From Methylococcales bacterium (GTDB lineage: Bacteria; Pseudomonadota; Gammaproteobacteria; JABHGC01): DNA of 34,325 nt. The position numbers and the translations under genes are program-made. The notes under the pieces are model-generated. The model was not told the DNA's origin. It searched no databases and saw only the letters and a program-made list of their open reading frames with translations. Positions 16,374 to 25,046 of the stretch are shown here, one piece after another (positions within the stretch are counted from its first letter, which is position 1; each line of letters opens with the position of its first letter). Location: the NCBI GenBank assembly GCA_018672285.1, contig JABHGC010000034.1:1-34325 (forward strand), in the 5' to 3' direction.

Positions 16374-16389
16374 CGGCATGGTACTTGCA
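16374..16389 (+). promoter_or_regulatory. sigma-54-type promoter of fleR
   Basis: CGGCATGGTACTTGCA has the invariant GG (16375-16376) and GC (16387-16388) at the required spacing and the preferred TTGC at -12. The predicted start, near 16400, lies 35 bases ahead of the fleR ATG. FleQ control of this class II gene is expected from the family. Confidence 0.7.
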
Positions 16390-16434
16390 CTACAACCTGT
16401 ACTAATACGACACATATCGCTCGAAGGGGGCAAT

Positions 16435-17754
16435 ATGAAACAATCGACCATTCTTCTCGTTATTTCGGACAAACAAGTACAAACACAGCTGTCAGATCAT
16501 TTAGCTGCAGAAGGCTATTTAATGATCGAAATGGTGAGCGGTGGTGGCGTTGCTGATGTGCTTCGGTCGCAGCCTGTTGATATGCTCATCTCTGATGCAG
16601 AGCTGATGATCGAAAAACAACCGATTTTGGCATGGTTACAACATGCTCATTATAACCTTCCTTCCCTTTTAATATCCCCCACTGGTAGCGTTCGGCAAGC
16701 GATAGCCGCTTTGAAAATGGGGGCGAGTGATTATTTTTCGACGCCGCTAGAGCTGGATCAAATTATGACCTCGGTTAAGCAATACATGCCGCAATATTGT
16801 CATAATTCTGATGTGGTTGCCGTTGACTCTATGACGCAATCATTGTTGAATTTAGTGTCTCGAGTGGCAGCAACAGATGTTGCGGTGATGATTCATGGGC
16901 CGAGCGGTGTCGGTAAGGAAGTGATTGCTAAGCAAATTCACTTGTCATCGCCTAAAAGTGAGGGGCCGTTTGTTGCTATTAATTGCGCTGCTATCCCTGA
17001 GAATATGTTGGAAGCAACTTTATTTGGCTATGAAAAGGGGGCATTTACAGGTGCGTATCAATCCATGCCGGGGAAATTTGAACAGGCAGAAGGTGGCACC
17101 TTGTTATTAGATGAAATTTCAGAAATGGACTTAGGTCTGCAAGCAAAATTGCTTCGTGTTTTACAAGAAAAAGAAGTTGAGCGGTTAGGCGGTCGAAAGA
17201 CAATTTCGCTAGATGTTCGAATTGTGGCGACAACAAACCGACGCTTGCAAGATGAAGTGTCTGCTGGGCGATTCCGAGAGGATTTATACTATCGATTGAA
17301 TGTGTTTCCATTGTCAGTGAAACCTTTGGCTGAAAGAGCAAATGATATTATTCCGTTGGCAGAATTCTTTTTACGGAAATATTATCAAGCGGGTGGGTTA
17401 CTACCGTATTTTAGCCAGTGTGCAAAAAAATCATTAGAGTGCTATTCGTGGCCTGGTAATGTTCGTGAATTGGAAAATGTCATTCAGCGAGCTTTGATCT
17501 TGTGCCTAGGTGATCAAATCACTGCTGAGAGTTTGCAGTTTGAAGAATCGCTCGTAGCAAGCACGGTGTCAGAAAGTGAACAGTCTTGTTTAAGTGATGG
17601 CCTTCAATCAACAGAAGCGCAAATGATTGTGGATGTCTTGAAAACTAAAAACATCACTCGTAAAGAGGCTGCAGAACAATTAGGGATCAGCCAAAGAACC
17701 TTAAGGTATAAATTGGCTAAAATGCGTGATTGTGGTGTCGCTATCCCAGGTTGA
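16435..17754 (+). CDS. fleR: FleR/FlrC-type sigma-54-dependent activator, orphan
   Basis: A 439-residue NtrC-type regulator comprising receiver-like domain (1-120), AAA+ ATPase and Fis-type HTH (KEAAEQLGISQRTLRYKLAKM). Walker A GPSGVGKE starts at residue 155, GAFTGA at 202, and Walker B is GGTLLLDEI. In the receiver D54 is kept at the phosphoacceptor position, but the acidic pair is S11-D12 and the conserved Lys before Pro104 is T103, so phosphorylation-dependent switching is doubtful. No fleS/flrB histidine kinase gene lies beside it, although fleQ-fleS-fleR is the usual order. The start at ATG 16435 follows AAGGGGG. A longer in-frame ORF beginning at 16360 would start upstream of the sigma-54 promoter. 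It is expected to activate fliE and other class III genes. Confidence 0.9.
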   Translation: MKQSTILLVISDKQVQTQLSDHLAAEGYLMIEMVSGGGVADVLRSQPVDMLISDAELMIEKQPILAWLQHAHYNLPSLLISPTGSVRQAIAALKMGASDYFSTPLELDQIMTSVKQYMPQYCHNSDVVAVDSMTQSLLNLVSRVAATDVAVMIHGPSGVGKEVIAKQIHLSSPKSEGPFVAINCAAIPENMLEATLFGYEKGAFTGAYQSMPGKFEQAEGGTLLLDEISEMDLGLQAKLLRVLQEKEVERLGGRKTISLDVRIVATTNRRLQDEVSAGRFREDLYYRLNVFPLSVKPLAERANDIIPLAEFFLRKYYQAGGLLPYFSQCAKKSLECYSWPGNVRELENVIQRALILCLGDQITAESLQFEESLVASTVSESEQSCLSDGLQSTEAQMIVDVLKTKNITRKEAAEQLGISQRTLRYKLAKMRDCGVAIPG

Positions 17755-17850
17755 GTGTGTGTCAAAAACTGAACGCTCGTTTGGTTTTTATTTTATCCTA
17801 TGTGTTTGAATTCCCTCTAAATATAAAATATTGTGATATTTTAGGTCGCT

Positions 17851-17866
17851 TGGCCTAGTTTATGCA
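17851..17866 (+). promoter_or_regulatory. sigma-54-type promoter of fliE operon
   Basis: TGGCCTAGTTTATGCA contains GG (17852-17853) and GC (17864-17865) at exact -24/-12 spacing. The predicted start is about 17877, and the fliE ATG is at 17899. The intervening positions match the consensus only moderately, but the site is where the family requires one. Confidence 0.6.
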
Positions 17867-17898
17867 TCGTTATGGGTAACGTCACAGAGGACAATATT

Positions 17899-18222
17899 AT
17901 GTCTGGATTAGAAATCAACCAAGTACTTTCGCAAATGCGCGTCATGCAAGCCCAAGCACAGAGTAGCAATACGGTTGCTGAAACACAGCAGGGCTCAGCT
18001 GCGGATTTTTCCTCTCTATTAAAACAATCAATCGACACGGTTAATGGTTTGCAAAAAAATTCTGGCAGTTTGCAAGAGCAATATGTCAGAGGTGAGGGGA
18101 ATGTGAACCTTTCTGATGTGATGCTTGCATCACAAAAATCAGGGGTAGCCTTTCAGGCAGCCGTTGAGGTTCGTAATAAATTGATAGAAGCCTATAAAGA
18201 AGTGAAGAACATCCAAGTCTAA
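17899..18222 (+). CDS. fliE: flagellar hook-basal body protein FliE
   Basis: A 107-residue protein, normal for FliE, which joins the MS ring to the rod and is exported early by the flagellar type III system. The C-terminal half has the conserved NLSDVMLASQKSGVAFQ segment followed by a helix ending VRNKLIEAYKEV. I choose ATG 17899 (AGAGG about 9 bases upstream, product begins MSGLEINQ). The in-frame ATG 17872 would start before the predicted transcription start. It is the first gene of the fliE-F-G-H-I-J run. Confidence 0.95.
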   Translation: MSGLEINQVLSQMRVMQAQAQSSNTVAETQQGSAADFSSLLKQSIDTVNGLQKNSGSLQEQYVRGEGNVNLSDVMLASQKSGVAFQAAVEVRNKLIEAYKEVKNIQV

Positions 18223-18245
18223 TATCGGAATAAAGGTTAAATATC

Positions 18246-20018
18246 ATGGCAGATTCAGCGCAAGCAGGTCAACAGCTTCCAATTCCCGCAGCAGATGCGG
18301 CAGCGGGTAGTATGTTATCACCCGGTAGTTTGGATATTGAGCAGCCAACAATCACTTTATCGACGATTAAAGGTCAGCCAATTTTTCGCCAGATAACGAT
18401 GATGTTGGCGATTGCTGCAAGTGTTGCGATTGGTGTTTCTGTGGTGATGTGGTCTCAAGACCCCGTTTATACCGCTTTGTCTGGTGTGAGCTCTGACAAA
18501 GATGTGGCGCAAGTCGCCGAATTGTTGACGAAGGCTCAGATCGAATACAAAATTAATACCAGCACAGGGCACATTTCTGTCGTTGCCAATAAAGCCCATG
18601 AAGCCAAAATGTTGCTGGCGAGTGAAGGTTTGCCGAGAGCCTCGGGTACAGGTTATGAGTTATTAGATCAAGAGGTGCCTTTTGGTACAACACGATTTGC
18701 CGAAAACTCAAGACATCGTCGTGCACTAGAGGGCGAGCTGGCAAGATCCATCTCTCTATTGGGTAATATTGAAAATGCCCGAGTTCATCTGGCTGTGCCT
18801 CGTCAGTCTGTCTTTATCCGTAAACGTAAAAAGCCATCAGCATCTGTTTATGTGAAGTTATATCCAGGGCGTGCGTTAGAAAGAGGGCAAGTTGAAGCCG
18901 TTGTTCATTTAGTCTCAGCAAGTGTGCCAAATTTAGAAACCAATGCCATTACCGTTGTGGATCATAAAGGGAATATGTTGAAAGGCGCAGGTGCTGACGA
19001 TGAAATGGTCGTGAGTACCAAGCAGTTAGACTACAAAAAGAAAATTGAAGGTAATTTTGAAAACAGCATAGAAGCATTACTGTCTTCTTTTTTAGGTCCT
19101 GACGGGGTTCGTGCTGAAGTCAGTGCTGAAGTTGATTTTACCATTTCTGAAAGTACGCAAGAGTCTTATGAACCAGATAGCCCTGCGGTGAGAAGTGAGC
19201 GTTCGGTTGAAGAGCGTTCAAACAATAATTTTGCTGCCGGCATTCCTGGCGCGTTATCTAACCAACCACCACTGACCGGTGATGCACCAGAAAATGCAGG
19301 TGAAGGTGAGGAAGCAGGTGGTAATGGTTCTTCTAACTTTAGACGTCAAACGGTTAAAAATAACGAGCTAGACCGAAATGTGACACATACTAAACGATCT
19401 ACGGGTGAGGTAACACGGTTATCAGTGGCGTTGGTTGTTGATCATAAGCGTACCTTGAATGACAAAGGTGAGACGATTGTTGTTCCTCGCAGTAAGGAAG
19501 AATTACTCAGAATAGAAGATATCGCTAAGCGTGCCATTGGTTTTGATGTTGGACGAGGTGACAGTATTAATGTCATTAACGAAGCTTTTTATGAGCCAGA
19601 GCCATTGGGTGATTTACCTGAGTTGCCTATTTGGGAACAATCCTGGTTTATGGATGCGGTGAAACAAGGGCTAGGTGCTTTATTCGTACTGTATTTGGTA
19701 TTTGGTTTATTACGGCCAACGATGAAGAAAATGGTTGCACCGGTTAAAACAAAAGAGATGCTTAATCTAGAGCAGACTCAGCTAGAGCAACAAATGGTTG
19801 AGGATCAAGCCACAAGAGAGAAAGAGGCTGCAGCGCAAGAAGCTGCCGCAGCGGCTGAGGCTGATGGGCAGACGGAAGAAGAAATTGAAGAAATGTTTAA
19901 GTTGGAGTCGCCAAAAACCTTTGAAATGCAGGTTAAGGCAGCACGAGAAATCGTCAAAGAAGATCCTAAGCGTGTGGCTCAGGTGATCAAAAAATGGGCT
20001 GGCGCTGAAGAAGGGTAA
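18246..20018 (+). CDS. fliF: flagellar MS-ring protein FliF
   Basis: A 590-residue inner-membrane protein that polymerises into the MS ring. The first TM is at about residues 48-68 and the second at about 472-492, flanking a large periplasmic part. The YscJ-like ring-building motifs are present (DVAQVAELLTKAQIEYKI, RRALEGELARSI, ARVHLAVPRQSVF, PSASVYVKL). The cytosolic C-terminal tail (about 495-590) is acidic and ends in the FliG-binding KAAREIVKEDPKRVAQVIKKW helix. It lies 23 bases after fliE and 6 bases before fliG. Confidence 0.97.
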   Translation: MADSAQAGQQLPIPAADAAAGSMLSPGSLDIEQPTITLSTIKGQPIFRQITMMLAIAASVAIGVSVVMWSQDPVYTALSGVSSDKDVAQVAELLTKAQIEYKINTSTGHISVVANKAHEAKMLLASEGLPRASGTGYELLDQEVPFGTTRFAENSRHRRALEGELARSISLLGNIENARVHLAVPRQSVFIRKRKKPSASVYVKLYPGRALERGQVEAVVHLVSASVPNLETNAITVVDHKGNMLKGAGADDEMVVSTKQLDYKKKIEGNFENSIEALLSSFLGPDGVRAEVSAEVDFTISESTQESYEPDSPAVRSERSVEERSNNNFAAGIPGALSNQPPLTGDAPENAGEGEEAGGNGSSNFRRQTVKNNELDRNVTHTKRSTGEVTRLSVALVVDHKRTLNDKGETIVVPRSKEELLRIEDIAKRAIGFDVGRGDSINVINEAFYEPEPLGDLPELPIWEQSWFMDAVKQGLGALFVLYLVFGLLRPTMKKMVAPVKTKEMLNLEQTQLEQQMVEDQATREKEAAAQEAAAAAEADGQTEEEIEEMFKLESPKTFEMQVKAAREIVKEDPKRVAQVIKKWAGAEEG

Positions 20019-20024
20019 ATAGCT

Positions 20025-21035
20025 ATGTTAGATGAATCTCCAGAGAATATGACCGGTGTCGAGCGGGCTGCGATATTTTTGATGTCCATCGGTGAAGAAG
20101 AAGCCGCCATGGTAATGAAGCACATGGGACCTAAAGAGGTGCAGGCGGTTGGTATGTCAATGGCGGAGTTAAGTAACGTGACTCAGGATCATGCAAAATA
20201 TGTGATGAATGACTTTATTAAAGTCATTCAAACTCAAACGGCATTAGGTGTTGACTCCGATGATTATGTTAGAAAAATGCTCGAAGGCGCTTTAGGTGCC
20301 GATAAAGCGTCAGGTATGATTGACCGAATTTTACTGGGTCGTAATTCAAAAGGTTTGGAGCAATTAAAATGGATGGAGGCAAGATCTGTTGCTGAGTTCG
20401 TCCGTTTAGAGCATCCTCAAATTATCGCCATTGTTTTATCTTATTTAGAATCAGAGCAATCAGCAGAGGTTTTAGGCCATTTTCCTGAAAGAGTACGCTC
20501 TGATATTATGATGCGGATTGCATCCTTAGATGGTATTCAACCTGCCGCATTGAAAGAGTTAGATGAAGTCATGGAGCGCCAATTCTCCGGTAAAAGTAAT
20601 GCTCAAACCTCTTCCATTGGTGGTATTAAAACGGCGGCTGAAATTCTTAACTTGGTTGAGGGCTCTATTGAAGCTGATATCATGGATCAGATCAAAGAAG
20701 TTGATGCTGACTTGGGGCAGCAGATTCAAGATAAAATGTTTGTCTTTGATAACCTTAATGAAGTGGATGACCGTGGTATTCAAGCCTTGCTTCGTGAAGT
20801 TTCAACCGATAATTTGCTGCTGGCACTGAAAGCGGCTGAGGAGCAGTTGAAAGAAAAAATCTTTAAAAATATGTCTAAACGTGCAGCTGAAATGCTCAAA
20901 GATGATTTGGAGGCCAGTGGGCCTGTTAAATTAAGTGAGGTAGAAGGTGCTCAGAAAGAAATTATTTCTATCGCAAGACGCATGTCGGATGCCGGTGAAA
21001 TCATGTTAGGAGGCGGTGGTGACGAAATGGTCTAA
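20025..21035 (+). CDS. fliG: flagellar motor switch protein FliG
   Basis: A 336-residue rotor protein, normal length. The N-terminal domain binds the FliF tail. The middle domain has the EHPQ motif (LEHPQIIAIVLSYL). The C-terminal torque helix keeps its charged residues (NEVDDRGIQALLREV), which contact the stator. It starts 6 bases after fliF. The 3' end overlaps the fliH start. Confidence 0.97.
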   Translation: MLDESPENMTGVERAAIFLMSIGEEEAAMVMKHMGPKEVQAVGMSMAELSNVTQDHAKYVMNDFIKVIQTQTALGVDSDDYVRKMLEGALGADKASGMIDRILLGRNSKGLEQLKWMEARSVAEFVRLEHPQIIAIVLSYLESEQSAEVLGHFPERVRSDIMMRIASLDGIQPAALKELDEVMERQFSGKSNAQTSSIGGIKTAAEILNLVEGSIEADIMDQIKEVDADLGQQIQDKMFVFDNLNEVDDRGIQALLREVSTDNLLLALKAAEEQLKEKIFKNMSKRAAEMLKDDLEASGPVKLSEVEGAQKEIISIARRMSDAGEIMLGGGGDEMV

Positions 21036-21735
21036 AGTACTCAGTGCTGATTCACTAGAGAACTATGATGCTTGGAGTGTGCCTGATGTCACCATAGGTG
21101 GGGTAGAACCTGAAGAGCAGAAAGAGATGATCACTGCTGATGCGCTTGAGGAAATTCAAAAGCAAGCGTATGAGGAAGCTTATAAACAAGGCTATGAAGA
21201 GGGGAAGGTTGAGGGCAGTGAAAAAGGCCATGCCGAAGGGTTTGAATATGGTCATCAAGAGGGGTTGTCGAAGGCCGGTGAAAATATATCTGATATTCAA
21301 AAGACTTACGAGTCATTAATCAATCTTTTAGATTACCCGTTAAAGCAAATGGATGACCAAGTTGAATCTGAGTTGGTCGGTTTGACTCAATTAATTGCCA
21401 CACAAGTTTTACAGCATGAAATAAAAACAACCCCAGAATGTATTGTTCAAATTATTCAAAAAACGATGGATTTATTACCGATATCAGCGCGGCATGTGAA
21501 AATAAAATGCCACCCAGATGATGCGGCATTAATTGCTGAGGGGCAGAATTTTTTAAGTTTGCCCGAGCGTCACGAAATCATTGTTGATGCCGGAGTTCAT
21601 CGTGGAGGCTGTGAAGTCATTACTGATATGTCTAGAATAGATGCGACACTTTCCTCTAGATTAAAAGAAACGATTGCAACATTATTGAACGTGGATCCAG
21701 ACAGTGTTGCGGTTGAACTGGAGCCTTCTGAATGA
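21019..21735 (+). CDS. fliH: flagellar assembly protein FliH
   Basis: A 238-residue cytosolic regulator of the FliI ATPase. The N-terminal third is acidic. A Glu/Gly-rich helix with GxxxG-type repeats follows (YKQGYEEGKVEGSEKG, residues about 53-80), then the C-terminal FliI-binding domain. Two tandem GTG codons compete as start. AGGAGG at 21008-21013 is 5 bases from the GTG at 21019 but only 2 from that at 21016, so I prefer 21019. The start lies inside the end of fliG, and the stop overlaps the fliI ATG. Confidence 0.93.
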   Translation: MTKWSKVLSADSLENYDAWSVPDVTIGGVEPEEQKEMITADALEEIQKQAYEEAYKQGYEEGKVEGSEKGHAEGFEYGHQEGLSKAGENISDIQKTYESLINLLDYPLKQMDDQVESELVGLTQLIATQVLQHEIKTTPECIVQIIQKTMDLLPISARHVKIKCHPDDAALIAEGQNFLSLPERHEIIVDAGVHRGGCEVITDMSRIDATLSSRLKETIATLLNVDPDSVAVELEPSE

Positions 21736-23093
21736 TAGCCACTGACCGTAATACAGTATGGAAAGGCCGGTTTTCACGCTATAAAGCTCGGTTACAAGGT
21801 GCTGATACTGAATTTCCTGTCGAGGGAAAATTGACGAGGATGGTTGGTCTCACGTTGGAGGCAACAGGGTGTCGTGCGCCAATGGGGGGTGAGTGTGTTG
21901 TTGAAAGCATGGGACAGAAAATAAAAACAGAGGTGGTTGGCTTTTCAGAAGATAAAATTTACCTAATGCCCTCTAGCCATTTTACGTGTTTGTCACCTAA
22001 CTCAAGAGTCGTTCCTAAAAAACATGCAGGCGTTGCTGCTGTTGGTGATGGATTGTTAGGTCGAGTCGTTGATGGCAATGGTGATCCTTTAGATGATAAA
22101 GGGCCGCTTGATTTAGATGCAAAAACCTCTTTACATGGAGAGACGCAAAACCCACTAAATCGCTTCCCAATTAGGGAGCCATTAGATGTGGGTATAAGGT
22201 CAATAAATGCATTGTTAAGCGTTGGCTTAGGTCAACGTATTGGTTTGATGGCCGGTAGTGGTGTAGGAAAAAGTGTGTTGTTAGGCATGATGACCCGGTA
22301 TACCAATGCAGATATTACCGTGGTCGGGTTGATTGGTGAGCGGGGCCGTGAGGTCAAAGAATTTGTTGAAAATAATTTAGGCGAAGAAGGCTTGAAAAGG
22401 GCGGTGGTTGTGGTTTCACCCGCTGATGATCCGCCATTAATGAGAATGCATGGTGCAATGTTGGCAACTAGCATTGCTGAATATTTCAGAGCACAAGGCA
22501 AGCGAGTTTTGCTGTTAATGGATTCTTTAACTCGATTTGCACAGGCACAACGTGAAATTGGTTTGGCTATTAATGAGCCGCCAGCGACTAAAGGTTACCC
22601 ACCTTCTGTTTTTGCTAAGCTCCCTCAATTAGTAGAAAGGGCTGGTACGAGCACCAAAGGTGGAGGCTCTATTACCGCTTTTTATACGGTTTTAGCTGAA
22701 GGGGATGATCAAAGCGACCCTATTGTCGATGCCTCGCGTGCGATTTTAGATGGCCATATTGTTTTATCACGACATTTAGCGGATTCAGGACATTATCCAG
22801 CGATTGATATTGAGCAGTCGATCAGTCGTGTTATGCCTGAAATTACGTCCGATTTACAGCAAAAAGCGGCTAATCGCTTTAAGCAGATTTATTCAACATA
22901 CCAGCAAAATCGAGATTTGATTACAGTTGGCGCGTATTCTGCAGGTAGTGATCCAAAGGTCGATGAAGCGATTCAATATTTCCCTGTGTTGCAGGCATTT
23001 TTGCAGCAAAATATAGGGGATGCAGTCAATACGCAAACCAGTATTGAGCAATTGATGACCATGCTTGGGCTAAACGAGGAGGCTCCTGGGTAG
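21732..23093 (+). CDS. fliI: flagellum-specific ATPase FliI
   Basis: A 453-residue F1-beta-like ATPase of the flagellar type III export apparatus. The P-loop AGSGVGKS is at residues 174-181. Other features are GLIGERGREVKEF, Walker B VLLLMDSLTRFAQAQREI, and the type III ATPase segment GEPPATKGYPPSVFAKLPQLVERAG (as INEPPATKGYPPS). Length and motifs are complete. The ATG overlaps the fliH stop (ATGA). Confidence 0.97.
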   Translation: MIATDRNTVWKGRFSRYKARLQGADTEFPVEGKLTRMVGLTLEATGCRAPMGGECVVESMGQKIKTEVVGFSEDKIYLMPSSHFTCLSPNSRVVPKKHAGVAAVGDGLLGRVVDGNGDPLDDKGPLDLDAKTSLHGETQNPLNRFPIREPLDVGIRSINALLSVGLGQRIGLMAGSGVGKSVLLGMMTRYTNADITVVGLIGERGREVKEFVENNLGEEGLKRAVVVVSPADDPPLMRMHGAMLATSIAEYFRAQGKRVLLLMDSLTRFAQAQREIGLAINEPPATKGYPPSVFAKLPQLVERAGTSTKGGGSITAFYTVLAEGDDQSDPIVDASRAILDGHIVLSRHLADSGHYPAIDIEQSISRVMPEITSDLQQKAANRFKQIYSTYQQNRDLITVGAYSAGSDPKVDEAIQYFPVLQAFLQQNIGDAVNTQTSIEQLMTMLGLNEEAPG

Positions 23094-23149
23094 TAATACC
23101 TGTATTTTGTTGGGGTTGGTCGCGATAAAATAAGCGTTGAGGAATTGTC

Positions 23150-23593
23150 ATGTTAGCGTCAAAAAGATTACAGCCCATTGTTAAAATGGCAGAACAGAAA
23201 GAAACAGCCGCTGCCCAGAAAATGGGTCAGAGCCAGATGTCCTTGCGCGATCTTGAAGCGCAACTGCAAAGCTTAGTGACTATGCGTGCAGACTATATGC
23301 GTCGTTTTCAGTCCTCGGGCAGCCAATTATCAGCCATACGCCTGCAAGAATTTAGGCGCTTCTTAGATAAGTTAGATAAAGGCATCACGCAGCAACATAT
23401 GGCGATTCAGCAGGCTAAGCATGATGTGAGTATGAAAAAATCATCCTGGCTAAAAGAGCATGCTAGGCATTCTTCTTTGCAAAAAATCACGGATAAACGC
23501 CAGCAGCAAGAACAAAAGCAAGCTGATAAACGTGAGCAGCAAGTGATGGATGAACACTCGCAGCAAATATTTGCACGAAGATTAGCGGTGTAA
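23150..23593 (+). CDS. fliJ: flagellar export protein FliJ
   Basis: A 147-residue all-helical basic protein with no recognised catalytic motif. It is almost entirely coiled coil, with conserved-looking elements at LQSLVTMRADYMRRFQ and LQEFRRFLDKLDKGI. FliJ is the central stalk-like activator of FliI and escorts chaperones at the export gate. TGAGGA lies about 8 bases before the ATG. It sits 56 bases after fliI, the usual place. Confidence 0.93.
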   Translation: MLASKRLQPIVKMAEQKETAAAQKMGQSQMSLRDLEAQLQSLVTMRADYMRRFQSSGSQLSAIRLQEFRRFLDKLDKGITQQHMAIQQAKHDVSMKKSSWLKEHARHSSLQKITDKRQQQEQKQADKREQQVMDEHSQQIFARRLAV

Positions 23594-23702
23594 ATTGTCG
23601 TTTGCTAAGTCAGTCAGTATTGGCTTCCTAATTTTTCGTTTAGTTACACTCAACTGAGATAGAACCTGGCTTTAAAATAATGAGTGCTTAGGTTGTGGTA
23701 GT

Positions 23703-23718
23703 TGGTATCTTTTTTGCT
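23703..23718 (+). promoter_or_regulatory. sigma-54-type promoter of fliK
   Basis: TGGTATCTTTTTTGCT matches the sigma-54 consensus at TGG (23703-23705) and TTGCT (23714-23718) with exact spacing. The predicted start is near 23729, 32 bases before the fliK GTG. It indicates that fliK is transcribed separately from fliE-fliJ, across the 167-bp gap after fliJ. Confidence 0.7.
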
Positions 23719-23760
23719 TCTTTCTTTGTACGTACAAAAATAATATAGATGGAGTAGGTC

Positions 23761-24987
23761 GTGGCAACGAATGGGTTTTCGCTGTTGGGCGAGATGAATT
23801 TTAAAGCGGATGTGCCAGTGGTGAGCGTGGCGCCTCAAAAAAAACCTGGTGGTGCTTCTAGTGCGGGCGATTCTAAGGGGTTTGCTAAACAGTTAGATAA
23901 AGCCGACCGTGAAGTAAAGGCACGCAAACCAGAACAAAATGATCGAGTTTCGGCTCAAAAACAAACGCGCTCAGAAAAAACGGATAAGCCACAAACAACA
24001 GAGAAAGCAGAGAAACGGCAAAACGTTGCCGCTACCAAAGATGCCAAATCGAAAGATGCATCTAAGGAGGTCGGGGCAACTGAAACTGCTAAGAAAACTG
24101 ACGTCGCTGTTGTAGGTCAGGCTGTCGCGAGTGAAGCGGTAGCCAGTGACGTTGCGGTCAACCCGTTGTCTGATTCAATTGAGTTAACACAAGCGGCAGC
24201 AGAAACCGTTCCGGTTGTAGCGCCAGTAACAGTTAAAGCGGCCGTAGAGAATGAATCTATTGCCATAGACGAGGCTGTCGACGCTGATGATGGTGAGGTC
24301 GATGATGTTGACCAGGGGCGGTATCGATCCAATACAGGGGCTAAGTCTGAGTCGTTATTTGCCGGTATTGGTGAGCGTTTGCAGCAAGTGAGAGAGCAGT
24401 TAGGTAAACCTTCTGGCGCGAGTGACGCTGCCATAAAAACGGATGGAAAACTGGATGCGCCTGGGTTGGTATTGCAAGGTCAAGGTAAGGCATTGCAGCA
24501 AATTGGTCAGACGTTAGGAGCTGCAAGTGCGAGGCCTGCGGTGACGACATATAGCATCAATAAGCCAATTGGTTCACCCGAGTGGGCACCTCAACTTGGG
24601 CAAAAAATTACGACCATGGTGACGGATAAAATTCAGCAAGCGAGTATTCGGCTGAACCCTCATCACTTGGGGCCTGTTGAAGTTAAAATGACCACGCAAA
24701 ATGAGCAAACGAGTGTGGTTTTTAATGCTCAGCATGGGTTAACCAAAGAGGCAATTGAGCAAGCGTTGCCACGATTAAAAGAAATGTTAGAAGATGCAGG
24801 CTTTGATGATGTTCATGCTGAGCTTTCACAAGAAGCGTTTAAAGATCAAGCTGAATATGATGCAGATGAGAGTGAGCAAGGCCTATCTGGTGAGGGGGCT
24901 GATGAGCTAAATGAAGAGAATGATGTTGCTCAGCAGCAGGCGGTTGTGCAAATGAGTACAGATACTGCCGTTGATTACTTCGCTTAG
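23761..24987 (+). CDS. fliK: flagellar hook-length control protein FliK
   Basis: A 408-residue protein. FliK is the exported molecular ruler that switches export specificity from hook to filament. The N-terminal two thirds (to about 265) are low complexity, rich in Lys, Ala, Glu and Val, as expected for the ruler. The C-terminal Flg_hook domain is at about 272-365 and contains IRLNPHHLGPVEVKM, the family's best motif, and VFNAQHGLTKEAIEQALPRLKEML. The start is GTG with GGAGTAGG upstream. No fliL-fliR genes follow; the next gene is a sensory kinase. Confidence 0.93.
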   Translation: MATNGFSLLGEMNFKADVPVVSVAPQKKPGGASSAGDSKGFAKQLDKADREVKARKPEQNDRVSAQKQTRSEKTDKPQTTEKAEKRQNVAATKDAKSKDASKEVGATETAKKTDVAVVGQAVASEAVASDVAVNPLSDSIELTQAAAETVPVVAPVTVKAAVENESIAIDEAVDADDGEVDDVDQGRYRSNTGAKSESLFAGIGERLQQVREQLGKPSGASDAAIKTDGKLDAPGLVLQGQGKALQQIGQTLGAASARPAVTTYSINKPIGSPEWAPQLGQKITTMVTDKIQQASIRLNPHHLGPVEVKMTTQNEQTSVVFNAQHGLTKEAIEQALPRLKEMLEDAGFDDVHAELSQEAFKDQAEYDADESEQGLSGEGADELNEENDVAQQQAVVQMSTDTAVDYFA

Positions 24988-25007
24988 CGGATGAAACGTG
25001 ACTTTTT

Positions 25008-25036
25008 GCCTATACTTTAGATAGATATGTATAGGC
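25008..25036 (+). promoter_or_regulatory. 8-bp hairpin in the leader of the hybrid kinase gene
   Basis: GCCTATAC (25008-25015) pairs with GTATAGGC (25029-25036) around 13 bases. It lies between fliK and the next gene and ends 10 bases before the ATG, so it could affect ribosome access or bind a regulator. There is no T-tract, so it is not a typical terminator. Confidence 0.3.
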
Positions 25037-25046
25037 GAGGTTTGTA

